Part shown: positions 6,394-14,478 of the stretch, piece after piece
How positions within the stretch are numbered: the first letter of the stretch is position 1
Layout: each line of letters starts with the position of its first letter
Assembly (NCBI RefSeq): GCF_001999305.1
Contig: NZ_MLHQ01000010.1
Location: 143,507 to 207,506, forward strand
Direction: 5' to 3'
Length of the DNA: 64,000 nt
DNA from: Rodentibacter myodis
Lineage (GTDB): Bacteria > Pseudomonadota > Gammaproteobacteria > Enterobacterales > Pasteurellaceae
The notes under the pieces: model-generated
Databases searched by the model: none
Told to the model about the DNA's origin: nothing
The model's input: only the letters and a program-made list of their open reading frames with translations
Program-made: the position numbers and the translations under genes

Positions 6394-7212
6394 ATGTTTA
6401 GTTTTATTTTAAATTGTGTTAAACAAAACCATAATAAGGTGATTAAATTCTTCCAGGGTTTTTTAGCTGTTCTTGTATGTTTAGTTGGGGGGCTTGTTAT
6501 TTTCAGTGAAATCTACGGTATTCCAGAAACAAAAATACAAGAATGGATTAAAGGCATTAATGTTTTTGTAATCATTATTAGTGTCGCTGTATTACTTATG
6601 TTATTTATTTCTTATTTATCCCCCAATGACTATAGCGATGACGAACACGTTATTTCTGGTAAATCAATATTAGATATTGTTGATAATATGGAAGAAGCAA
6701 TGGAAGAAACAGAAGAAGAAAAATTGCAAACATATGCTGAATATAAAACACAATGGACAACATCTCGAATTCTGAGTGCTATCAAGCAGCAGGAAAAGAA
6801 ATCTATAATTAACTTGTTATTAGGTATTGTATTTAGCTTAACAGGTGCGCTTGTATTACTTTATCTGGCTCATTCTTTTAATTTTTCACCTAAGGATACG
6901 TTAGATTTTATTTCTAATTTCTTACCTAGGTTATCTTTTGTGCTGCTTATCGAAACTTTTGCTTATTTCTTTTTGCGATTATACAAAGATAATTTACAAG
7001 AAATAAAATATTGGAATGATGAACTAACAGCTATTGAACATCGTGTATTAGCTTTAAATCTGGCATTAAGAAAAAATGATGAGACTTTATGTCAAGATAT
7101 TCTTAAAAGTTTTTCAAAATTTGAAAAAATAAATCATCAAATAGATAGTAGGGATAATTTAATCATTTCTCCTGATTATCTAATAAAGATAATTAAATTG
7201 ATAAAGAAATAG
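6394..7212 (+). CDS. Four-helix membrane protein of unknown function (prophage cargo)
   Basis: A 272-residue integral membrane protein, not recognised. Two membrane helices lie near residues 19-39 and 52-73. A long acidic cytoplasmic-type segment follows (MEEAMEETEEEKLQTYAEYK, about residues 96-115). Two more helices lie near residues 143-163 and 180-200, and a charged C-terminal tail of about 70 residues ends the protein. I start at ATG 6394, five bases after GAGG, rather than the GTG six bases upstream. The gene is AT-rich compared with the head and tail genes and runs against its neighbours. It shares the upstream repeat with the P-loop cargo gene. Membrane cargo proteins of prophages often exclude other phages; here that is only a hypothesis. 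Confidence 0.7.
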   Translation: MFSFILNCVKQNHNKVIKFFQGFLAVLVCLVGGLVIFSEIYGIPETKIQEWIKGINVFVIIISVAVLLMLFISYLSPNDYSDDEHVISGKSILDIVDNMEEAMEETEEEKLQTYAEYKTQWTTSRILSAIKQQEKKSIINLLLGIVFSLTGALVLLYLAHSFNFSPKDTLDFISNFLPRLSFVLLIETFAYFFLRLYKDNLQEIKYWNDELTAIEHRVLALNLALRKNDETLCQDILKSFSKFEKINHQIDSRDNLIISPDYLIKIIKLIKK

Positions 7213-7293
7213 CTATCTTTTAAATGTAAAAATCAATATTAATGCAAAAATGATTGTGATTGTTGAAATAATGATCATTATAATTTTCTCCAT
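7213..7293 (-). CDS. Possible 26-residue hydrophobic peptide
   Basis: A minus-strand ORF reads MEKIIMIIISTITIIFALIL and ends IFTFKR, one membrane helix with a basic tail. That is the shape of small type-I-toxin or regulatory membrane peptides. It ends one base after the stop of the rightward membrane gene and begins directly after a terminator-like hairpin, with no visible ribosome binding site. AT-rich sequence produces such frames by chance. Confidence 0.2.
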   Translation of the reverse strand: MEKIIMIIISTITIIFALILIFTFKR

Positions 7294-7319
7294 AAAAAAG
7301 CCAACCTGTTACAGTGGGC
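7294..7319 (-). terminator. Leftward terminator downstream of the portal-region remnant
   Basis: On the minus strand GCCCACTGTAACAGGTTGGC pairs with one mismatch in a six-base stem and is followed by six T. It lies 20 bp after the stop of the leftward ORF ending at 7341. Confidence 0.5.
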
Positions 7320-7340
7320 GAATAATCTAATAAGGCGTTA

Positions 7341-7682
7341 TTAGTAAACGGTTAGTATTAAATCAGGAAAAGTTACTGTTTCATCAATTAACTCTTTAGC
7401 TGTTTTTTCTATACCGATACCCGAATACTCATCTCTTACGATGAATTTCTGATTTAAATCAATCTCACCATACATTTTTTCTTTTAAAATTCTTTCACGA
7501 TCTTGCTCATCAAAGAATTCGTGAACAATCTCTTCTACTGTATGTCCGGCATATATTTCCGTATCTTCGTCAATCCAAAATACTTTTTGTATTTTTTGAA
7601 TATCTTTTATTGCATTGTCTATGCAATCAGCTAGGCTTCCATATCGAACTGGGTACGGGGCAAAAGTGCGGTCGTTTTGCAA
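7341..7682 (-). pseudogene. Acidic phage hypothetical protein, probably 5'-truncated
   Basis: The frame is 113 codons long but has only a TTG start inside the portal remnant, where its first residues (QNDRTFAPYPV) are just the portal sequence in another frame. Protein-like reading begins about RYGSLADCIDNAIKDIQKIQ, close to the point where portal similarity ends (about 7650). I infer a deletion that joined the 5' part of the portal gene to the middle of this gene. The rest is acidic and soluble (DEDTEIYAGHTVEEIVHEFF). I do not recognise the family. Confidence 0.45.
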
Positions 7683-7921
7683 GTAGAAAGTAAAATATTT
7701 TTCTTCACGGTGATCGCACTTTGATGATGAGATGACGCATTAATCGCCTTGGCGAGATAAGTCAAATTAATGGGTGGATAATAATATTTTTGATACATCG
7801 CCACCGGCTCAAAGTAATTGAGGATTTCCGCCCGGTCAAGCACCGGAATGGGTTCGCCAAAACTAAAGGCTTCCGCTTTTGGATGAGAAAGTGCGGTCAT
7901 TTTTTTACGTGATTTTTTCAT
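7631..7921 (-). pseudogene. Portal protein (P2 gpQ family), N-terminal fragment only
   Basis: The 96-residue ORF begins MKKSRKKMTALSHPKAEAFS, then FGEPIPVLDRAEILNYFEPV and YYPPINLTYLAKAI, the opening of P2/HP1-type portal proteins. Those proteins form the dodecameric DNA entry ring of the capsid and are usually about 340 residues long. Similarity ends around LLPRTQF, after which the frame stops within a few codons. The remaining two thirds are absent from the window. The start lies nine bases after the terminase stop, as expected for the leftward P-Q pair. Without a portal no head can be filled. Confidence 0.75.
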
Positions 7922-7930
7922 TTATTTGTC

Positions 7931-9696
7931 CTATTCAAAAGTAAAAATCGTGGCTTGATTGCCGGCAATATCAGCGCCAAAGCCGTAAGGTACATTTAAA
8001 ATGCAGTTCATAATCGCCCACGATAAATCGCCGTGGCTTGCTTCTTCCGAACGGTCGGAAACGTAAGTAATTCTGCTCGTGCCGGTGGTGCGTTTTTTCA
8101 CGGTCATAAAACTGGTGATAATTTCTTTGCCGTCAAATTTCAGGCGGCGTTTCTGAATAAGGTTTTGGGTTTTTAGCACCATTTCGTTTTTTAGCTCTGC
8201 GTTATAGTCCAGCCCTTGTGCCATTGGGTAAAATTTTCTTACCTCTTGATACACGCCCGACCCCATTTCCGTTTTATCAATCACAATGCGGGTGACGTTG
8301 TAATCATCACAAAATTGCTTAATCCGCCCTGCTTGGGTTTCATAATCCATTCCGTGAAAGGTTTGCCAATGCAGCACCCGATAATCCCCGCCTTCTACTT
8401 TTGGCGGGGCGACAAGGGCAAGGCGGCACGGTCGCCGGTAAAGGCAGGATCATAGCCCAACCACACCTCACGATTGCCAAAGGGACGCGCCCAAAATGGC
8501 TTGTAATCTTCCCATTCCTCAAGGCTATCCACCTGACATAACTGCAAATCGGCAAATTTAAAGGCGGCACTGTTATCATCGGCAAATTGACATAAAAATA
8601 ACTGCTCAAATTCTTCCTTGCTATTTTCCGCAATCAAATCATCAATATTAAACAGATTGCACCCACCTTCCATTGCATCGTAAATGCTCACAATTTGTTT
8701 CCATTGGCGATCAGCACAGAGCTTGCCGGCACGTAAATTTTCGTGAGAAATATCAATATCAACCTTTTCAGTTTTTGCACGGTTGCGATTAAAGGCTTTG
8801 CCGGAAAAGAACGCATAGGCAGGGTGGGCAATGGTTGTGGGCGTAGAAAAATAGGTTTGGCGATACATCTTTTGCGCCGCCATACCGCTTGCCACTTTGC
8901 GCATCACATCAAATTTTGGCACCCAAAAGATTTCGTCAAAATACAAATTGCCGTGGTAGGATTGCGCCGTAGCGGAATTCGTCCCCAGAAAAATCAACTC
9001 TGCCCCATTTGGCAGTTTGATCGTTTCTCCTTTCAAATCCACATCGGCGGTTTGTTTGGCATAATTGACGATATAAGAGCGAAATTGCAATGCCTGCTTT
9101 TTACTGGCGGAAATAAAAATTTGGTTATGACCGGTTGTTAAGGCATCCACAAAGGCTTCGTGGGCAAAATAATAAGTCGCCCCAATCTGACGACTTTTCA
9201 AAATATTGCGAATGCGATGTTGCTTGGCTCTATGCCACACCCGTTGATAATCAAACATTCCTTCAAGAAAGCCATTAATCAACAATTCTTCTTGTTCTTG
9301 GCTAATTGCATTTGGCTCGGCTTTCTTGCGTTCGCCTTTGTTGCGATTGGCAAGTTTCGGGTTTAAATCCACTTCATTGCCTTCGCCAAAGGAATATTTT
9401 TTCACTCGTGCCATACGTTCCATTTGGCGACCGAGTAAATCAATTTCTTTGTAATCTGCCCCGCTCTTATTTTCTTTCAGAATGAGCAAATTCAAACGGC
9501 TTTCAAGTGTTAGTTCGACACGCCCGACCGGTGCAAAATCGTCCCATTTTTCGCGCTCTTTCCAACTGGAAATAGTAGAAGTTGGAATGTTAAGTTGGCG
9601 CGCAATTTCAGCGATTTTATAACCGCTAAAATACATCACTTGCGCTTGGCGTTTGGTGTCTGCCGTGGTTTCTTGATTATGTTCCAGTTTATCCAT
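7931..9696 (-). pseudogene. Terminase large (ATPase) subunit, P2 gpP family, frameshifted
   Basis: The first frame (ATG 9696 to about 8419) has an N-terminal helix-turn-helix (SGYKIAEIARQLNIPTSTIS) and the terminase ATPase core (RNILKSRQIGATYYFAHEAF, a Walker-A-like region; NLYFDEIFWV, Walker-B-like). It ends in nonsense after YDPAFTGDRAAL. The second frame resumes with VLHWQTFHGMDYETQ and carries the nuclease part (IDKTEMGSGVYQEV) to 7931. Adding one G near 8419 gives DRAALALVAPPKVEGG and joins them into about 589 residues, the normal gpP length. A single-base deletion is the simplest reading. Confidence 0.8.
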
Positions 9697-9727
9697 ATAC
9701 AAATCTCAATCTGTTAAATTCTAGTTC

Positions 9728-9994
9728 TTGACATACGCCTATTTCAAGGGTAGGATTTGCTTCAAGGTCTCAAAAGCCTTATGTTCAACGGTAATTCACC
9801 CCGTCAGCGTGATTTTTTTGTATCCGCAAAAAAGTGCGGTCAAAAATAAATATTTTTTTTCAATGGTCGGCAGTGCGAAGAATAAAACACCCGCAAGGGA
9901 AATAATTCCGCCTGATTGAACACAGGTTTTGAGCTGCCGACCGCCCGAATATCGGGATTTCTCTCAAAAGGAAATGTTCAAATGTCAAATTTAA
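9728..9994 (+). pseudogene. Icd-like small ORF with in-frame TGA, before KilA-N gene B
   Basis: A TTG-initiated frame of 63 codons reads YPQKSAVKNKYFFSMVGSAK, then TPAREIIPPD. It stops at TGA (9917-9919), then continues in the same frame TQVLSCRPPEYRDFSQKEMF to TAA at 9994, overlapping the KilA-N start. The blocks AREIIP and TQVLSCRPPEYRDF are ones I associate with proteins annotated as host cell division inhibitor Icd-like in Pasteurellaceae prophages. The stop could be a CGA or CAA codon mutated to TGA. A USS with AT-rich flank (9834-9845) is part of the coding frame. Confidence 0.4.
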
Positions 9995-10578
9995 CCATTC
10001 TCAACACTTCAATTCATACTCTTGATAATCTTTACTCTTTAAATGATCTCCACGCTATCAGTGGAAACAATTCAAAACACCGCCCAAATCAGTTTATTCG
10101 TCTTGAAACTACAAAAGATCTCATTAATGAAATTGAGACTGAAAATTTAAATGCGCCGATCTGCGCAATTAAAACCTTACGAGGTACAACTGGCGGTACA
10201 TACGCTTGCAAAGAACTCGTTATCGCTTACGCTGCGTGGATCAGCCCTACATTTCACCTTACTGTACTCCGAGCGTTTTTAAATCAAATTGAGCCACAAC
10301 AAAATCAACTCTTAACACCGGAACCCACGTACACACAATCTTTCTCTCAACAAGAGATACATCAGCTTGTTTGGTTACTCTTCAGCCACGAAAAAATGCG
10401 TTTTTTACTTGAACGCCTTTACAAGCCATTAGCCTTGTTGGATTCTTCAATCAGCCCGAATATTTACGGCAATGTCACGGAATACAAACGGATTTATAAA
10501 GCCAATAAACCATTCATCAAAAAACTATTGGATAATCTTAAAACAGATAATCCTCAACAATGGCAAGCTCTCGCATAG
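9982..10578 (+). CDS. KilA-N domain protein, copy B
   Basis: A 198-residue protein with KilA-N features: NLYSLNDLHAISGNNSKHRPNQ, then GTTGGTYACKELVIAYAAWI and FHLTVLRAFLNQIE. The C-terminal part (SQQEIHQLVWLLFSHEKM...NIYGNVTEYKRIYKANKPF) has the same overall design as copy A at 4323. The ATG at 9982 follows AAAGGA by ten bases and removes 22 upstream codons that overlap the Icd-like frame. It sits between the diverging terminase and scaffold genes, where P2 has only promoters, so it is an accessory insertion. It may regulate late genes; this is inference. Confidence 0.75.
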   Translation: MSNLTILNTSIHTLDNLYSLNDLHAISGNNSKHRPNQFIRLETTKDLINEIETENLNAPICAIKTLRGTTGGTYACKELVIAYAAWISPTFHLTVLRAFLNQIEPQQNQLLTPEPTYTQSFSQQEIHQLVWLLFSHEKMRFLLERLYKPLALLDSSISPNIYGNVTEYKRIYKANKPFIKKLLDNLKTDNPQQWQALA

Positions 10579-10636
10579 GTGTGAAAAGTCTTCCAGAATG
10601 GGCGCAATGATTGAACTCACTCAAATAGGAAAGACA

Positions 10637-11464
10637 ATGCCGAAAAAATCAAAATGGTTTATCGTTGCAACAGAAGGTGCAACCACAGACGGCCGCACCA
10701 TCAATCGCGCTTGGATTGAGCAAATGGCGGCAAATTACAACCCGAAAAAATACGGCGCACGGATCAATCTTGAACACATCAAATTCAGTATGCTTTGGAA
10801 AGGCGAACCCCATTCAAAATGCTATGGCGATGTTTTGGCATTAAAAACCGAAGAAAACGAAGAAGGCAAATTGCAATTATTGGCACAAATCGACCCAACG
10901 GAAGATTTAATCAAACTCAATAAAGACCGCCAAAAAATCTACACGTCCATTGAATGTGATCCGAATTTTGCCGACACCGGCGAGGCTTATTTAGTCGGTT
11001 TAGCGGTGACAGACAATCCGGCAAGCCTCGGCACTGAAATGTTGAAATTTTCTGCCGGTGCGGCTGCCAATCCCCTTTCAAACCGCAAAGAAAAACCCGA
11101 AAACCTTTTCACCGCAGCGATTGAAACGCAATTAGAGTTTGAAGAAGTAAAAGAAAAAGGTTTATCCATCTTTGCTAAACTCCAAACCTTGTTTGCAAGT
11201 AAAGAAAAATCCGATGATGAACGCTTTGCCGATCATCAAGCAGCATTAGAACTGCTTGGCGAACAGGTACAAAAAACGCAAGAAAAATTGACCGCACTTT
11301 CAGAAGATTTAGCCAAACGTGAAAGCGAATTTGCCGAATTGAAAGCGGAAAATGAAAAAATCCACAGCAAATTTGCCGAGCTTGAAAAACAACCTGCAAC
11401 AAATTACACCCCACGCCCGATTGTGGCAGGGGAAAGCCAAAACGCTGACGGTCGTTTTTTCTAA
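10637..11464 (+). CDS. O: Capsid scaffolding protein/protease, P2 gpO family
   Basis: A 275-residue protein of the GPO family, which scaffolds capsid assembly and cleaves itself and other head proteins. It opens KKSKWFIVATEGATTDGR, and the segments NPKKYGARINLEHIKF and YTSIECDPNF include the expected catalytic His and Ser regions. The C-terminal half is a long coiled coil (about residues 160-250, rich in Glu, Lys and Gln), the scaffolding part. The ATG at 10637 has TAGGAAAG upstream, which excludes the 55-codon in-frame extension. It is followed 58 bp later by the capsid gene. Confidence 0.85.
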   Translation: MPKKSKWFIVATEGATTDGRTINRAWIEQMAANYNPKKYGARINLEHIKFSMLWKGEPHSKCYGDVLALKTEENEEGKLQLLAQIDPTEDLIKLNKDRQKIYTSIECDPNFADTGEAYLVGLAVTDNPASLGTEMLKFSAGAAANPLSNRKEKPENLFTAAIETQLEFEEVKEKGLSIFAKLQTLFASKEKSDDERFADHQAALELLGEQVQKTQEKLTALSEDLAKRESEFAELKAENEKIHSKFAELEKQPATNYTPRPIVAGESQNADGRFF

Positions 11465-11522
11465 ATAAGCGATACCCCCCATTTTAAAATGAACCGAACC
11501 ACTTACTCATAGGATTTTCTCA

Positions 11523-12581
11523 ATGAAAAAATTTACCCAACAAAAATTTACTCAATACCTTGCAGGCGTTGCGGCAGACAACAACGTAAGCGAAAGTTTT
11601 GTCGCAAGCGGCGGTCAAATTACCATTGAGCCGACCATTCAACAAAAATTAGAAAAAGCGGTGCTTGAAAATTCTGATTTCTTAAAACGCATCAATGTTA
11701 TTACGGTTGAAGAAATGAAAGGGGCGACACTGCGTTTAGGTGTATTAAGCCCGGTAGCAAGCCGCACCGACACCAACAAAAAAGCCCGTGAAACCACCGA
11801 TATTCACTCGCTTGAAGAAAACATCTACGACTGTGTACAAACTAATTTCGACACCCATTTAAGCTACCCGATTTTAGACGCGTGGGCGAAATTCCCTGAT
11901 TTTGCGGCGCGCATTGGCAACTTAAAAGCCGAACGCATTGCCCTTGACCGCATTATGATTGGCTTTAACGGCGCAAGTGTTGCCACAACCACCAACCGTG
12001 TCAAAAATCCATTATTGGAAGATGTCAATAAAGGTTGGCTAGTCCAAATTGACGAAAAAGCCCCTGCCCGCGTGATGAAAGAAGAAGTCAAAGGCAGCGG
12101 CAAAATTGAAGTGGGCGCAGGCAAAACCTACAAAAACCTCGACGCGCTTATTTTTGCGCTTAAAGAAGATTTTATCCCTGCCCAATACCGAGACGACACC
12201 AAACTGGTTGCCATTATGGGCAGTGATTTATTGGCGGATAAATACTTCCCGCTAATCAACCAAGAAAAACCAACGGAAATGCTAGCCGGTGATACGGTCA
12301 TCAGCCAAAAACGGGTGGGCGGCTTACAAGCTGTTTCTGTGCCGTATTTCCCGAAAGGTACGGTGCTTGTTACCTCGCTTGATAACCTGTCTATTTATGT
12401 ACAGGAAGGCAAAGTGCGCCGCCACATTAAAGACGTGCCGGAACGCAACCGCGTGGAAGATTATTTATCGTCCAACGAAGCCTATGTGGTTGAGAACTAC
12501 GAAGCCGTGGCAATGGCGAAAAATATCACCATTGTCGAAGCACCGGTCGCACCGACCGAACCGCCAAAAGCAACGGAATAA
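11523..12581 (+). CDS. N: Major capsid protein, P2 gpN family
   Basis: A 352-residue major capsid protein of the P2/HP1 type with the HK97-like fold. Recognisable parts are the start KKFTQQKFTQYLAGVAADNN, NSDFLKRINVITVEEMKGAT and DRIMIGFNGASVATTTN. GWLVQIDEKAPARVM and the late NEAYVVENYEAVAMAKNI also fit. The N-terminal residues would be removed by the gpO protease. The ORF is complete and of normal length, with a clear AGGATTTT leader. Base composition is richer in GC than the cargo genes. Confidence 0.9.
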   Translation: MKKFTQQKFTQYLAGVAADNNVSESFVASGGQITIEPTIQQKLEKAVLENSDFLKRINVITVEEMKGATLRLGVLSPVASRTDTNKKARETTDIHSLEENIYDCVQTNFDTHLSYPILDAWAKFPDFAARIGNLKAERIALDRIMIGFNGASVATTTNRVKNPLLEDVNKGWLVQIDEKAPARVMKEEVKGSGKIEVGAGKTYKNLDALIFALKEDFIPAQYRDDTKLVAIMGSDLLADKYFPLINQEKPTEMLAGDTVISQKRVGGLQAVSVPYFPKGTVLVTSLDNLSIYVQEGKVRRHIKDVPERNRVEDYLSSNEAYVVENYEAVAMAKNITIVEAPVAPTEPPKATE

Positions 12582-12585
12582 ACCA

Positions 12586-13242
12586 ATGCGCCCAACCAAA
12601 CGTCATTTTCTGGAAACCTCTGCCGCTTTAGCGAATGCGGCAGAAACCGAAGATTTAAGCCAATTTAGCGAATACGACAAAATGCTCCGTCTGCTTGCCC
12701 GTCATAAAAAGGATTTAAAACAAATCCAATCTACGGCACGCAAAGCAGACTTCAAAAAACGCATTTTGCCGGATTATCTGCCGTGGCTTGAGGGCGCGTT
12801 ATCGACCGGCAGCGGCAAGCAAGATAACGTGCTGATGATGTGGTGTGTTTGGGCGATTGACTGCGGCGAATATCACCTCGCCTTAACCATTGCCAACTAT
12901 GCGATTTTTCACGATTTACGCCTGCCTGAACCGTTCACCCGAACCTTAGGCACGCTTATCGCCGAAGAATTTGCTGACGCAGCCAAGGCGGCACAAGCGA
13001 CCAATCAACCCTTTGAAGTCGCCTACTTGGAACAGGCAAACCGCCTGACCGCCGATTGCGATATGCCGGATGAAAGTCGGGCAAGGTTATTGCGGGAACT
13101 AGGGTTACTCACCGCCCCGAAAAATCCAACACAAGCTCTTGAATATCTTGAACGCGCACTTGGATTAAATCAAAACATCGGCGTAAAAGGCGAGATTAAA
13201 AAATTAAGAAAACAACTTGAGAAAAACGACAGTGAATCTTGA
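12586..13242 (+). CDS. M: Terminase endonuclease subunit, P2 gpM family
   Basis: A 218-residue protein matching the P2 gpM group, the small terminase subunit that binds and cuts the cos site. Features include ARHKKDLKQIQSTARKADFK, LPDYLPWLEGAL and NVLMMWCVWAIDCGEYHLAL. A C-terminal helical tail (TQALEYLERALGLNQNIGVK...KKLRKQLEK) follows. It starts four bases after the capsid stop. The gene appears intact, in contrast to its frameshifted large partner at 7931-9696. Confidence 0.85.
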   Translation: MRPTKRHFLETSAALANAAETEDLSQFSEYDKMLRLLARHKKDLKQIQSTARKADFKKRILPDYLPWLEGALSTGSGKQDNVLMMWCVWAIDCGEYHLALTIANYAIFHDLRLPEPFTRTLGTLIAEEFADAAKAAQATNQPFEVAYLEQANRLTADCDMPDESRARLLRELGLLTAPKNPTQALEYLERALGLNQNIGVKGEIKKLRKQLEKNDSES

Positions 13243-13527
13243 TGTTGTTTAAGCCCCGTGTAAATCGCCCGAGCGTGAATGAATTTTTAGGAAAATTTGT
13301 ACTGTTTGAGCGTAGCGAGTTGACAAATTTTCCGTCAAAAAATGCATTCTAAGCACGGAAAAGCGATTTAGTCGGGGTGTGTTCTTTGGTTCTTTCTTGC
13401 ACAAGCAAGAAAGAACGTAACCAAGCAAACCACGCAGCCGCGGGGCGGAGAAAGTGCGGTTAAATTTTTCTCCTTTTTTGACCGCACTGATTCTCCCCAC
13501 CCCGCTCTTTTTTTAAAGGTCAACATA
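13243..13527 (+). repeat. Structured non-coding element with nested inverted repeats and a USS pair
   Basis: This 285-bp gap interrupts the head operon. It contains an outer imperfect pair AGCCCCGTGTAAATCGC / GCGATTTAGTCGGGGT and an exact inner pair GGAAAATTTGT / ACAAATTTTCC. It also holds a tight hairpin TTCTTTCTTG-CA-CAAGCAAGAA. An inverted USS-like pair follows (AAAGTGCGGTTAAA / TTTTTGACCGCACT). No protein-like frame is seen. I recall similar hairpin-rich blocks elsewhere in Pasteurellaceae and think it is a dispersed repeat, but that needs a genome search. Confidence 0.55.
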
Positions 13528-14040
13528 ATGTCAGACGGTGCAATTTCTATCAAACTCGCCCCCAATTATGAAATGGGGGCAGTACAACAGCGGCTCGAAA
13601 CCCCTTCCGGTGTAAATGATGATCTCATTATCAATGAGGCATTTTTCCCCGATTTATCCCTTGCACAATGTCGTAATCAAATGCGCATTGACGGCACCGT
13701 AACAGAAACCCGTTTACTTGACGCGCTGATTGAAGCCGTTGCCTCGGTGAACGAAGAACTGGCGGCGTTTAAACAAGAAAACGCCGAACACGGCACACTG
13801 GCACAGATTCCGGCACAACGTATCAACAATGAAAGCATTTTGGTGCAACGTTATCGCCGTGCCGTCCTTTGCCTTGCAGCAGCCAATTTGAACGAACGCT
13901 ACGCCGCCTACGACAACACCAATGACGGCGAAAAGAAAATGGAACTGCTCAAAGACAGCATCGACCAACTGCGCCGTGACGCTCGTTTTGCCATTAGCGA
14001 TTTGTTAAAAATCCGCCGAATTGATGTGGAGCTGATTTAA
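13528..14040 (+). CDS. L: Head completion/stabilisation protein, P2 gpL family
   Basis: A 170-residue protein matching the gpL group, which completes filled heads before tail joining. The central part FFPDLSLAQCRNQMRIDGTV followed by TRLLDALIEAVASVNEELAAF is characteristic. A helical C-terminus ends RDARFAISDLLKIRRIDVELI. It overlaps the gpX start by one base (TAATG). The gene looks intact. Confidence 0.82.
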   Translation: MSDGAISIKLAPNYEMGAVQQRLETPSGVNDDLIINEAFFPDLSLAQCRNQMRIDGTVTETRLLDALIEAVASVNEELAAFKQENAEHGTLAQIPAQRINNESILVQRYRRAVLCLAAANLNERYAAYDNTNDGEKKMELLKDSIDQLRRDARFAISDLLKIRRIDVELI

Positions 14041-14249
14041 TGAAAGTGCGCGCCCAACAAAATGACAATCTTGATGCCATCGTTTATCGCCATTTCGGCA
14101 AAAGCCAAGGCTTGCTCGAAATTGCCTGCGAATTAAATCCGCACTTAATGCACTTGGCCGTCATTCCTATTGGAACAGAAGTCAACCTGCCTGATCCGGA
14201 CACCGAAAAAATTAACGTGGCGCAAGATACCTTACAACTTTGGAGCTGA
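14040..14249 (+). CDS. X: Tail protein with LysM-like fold, P2 gpX family
   Basis: A 69-residue protein of the gpX group, a short tail protein with a LysM-like domain (RAQQNDNLDAIVYRHFG, IPIGTEVNLPD). Such proteins are needed for tail assembly and may contact peptidoglycan. It starts on the last base of gene L and is followed directly by the holin gene. Confidence 0.82.
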   Translation: MKVRAQQNDNLDAIVYRHFGKSQGLLEIACELNPHLMHLAVIPIGTEVNLPDPDTEKINVAQDTLQLWS

Positions 14250-14250
14250 T

Positions 14251-14478
14251 ATGCACGAAAAAGCCACTCAAAACGCCTACACGGGCGCATTCACGAGTTT
14301 TATTATGGGGCGCATTGCCGATATGTACGCAAATATCAACTGGGCGGATGTCGCCTCGGTGGTCGGTATTTTGATTGCTGTCGCCACCTTTATCGTCAAC
14401 TGGTATTACAAGAAAAAAGATTTTGAACTAAGAAAACTGGAAATTGAAGGAAAAATCAATGGTAAGAAAAGCCGCTAA
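14251..14478 (+). CDS. HP1-type holin
   Basis: A 75-residue membrane protein with one clear central helix (about residues 32-50, VASVVGILIAVATFIVNWYY) and a charged C-terminus (KKKDFELRKLEIEGKINGKK). This is the layout of the small HP1-family holins that open the inner membrane or depolarise it at lysis. It starts one base after gpX and its end overlaps the lysozyme start by 20 bases. Position in the lysis cassette supports the call. Confidence 0.78.
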   Translation: MHEKATQNAYTGAFTSFIMGRIADMYANINWADVASVVGILIAVATFIVNWYYKKKDFELRKLEIEGKINGKKSR

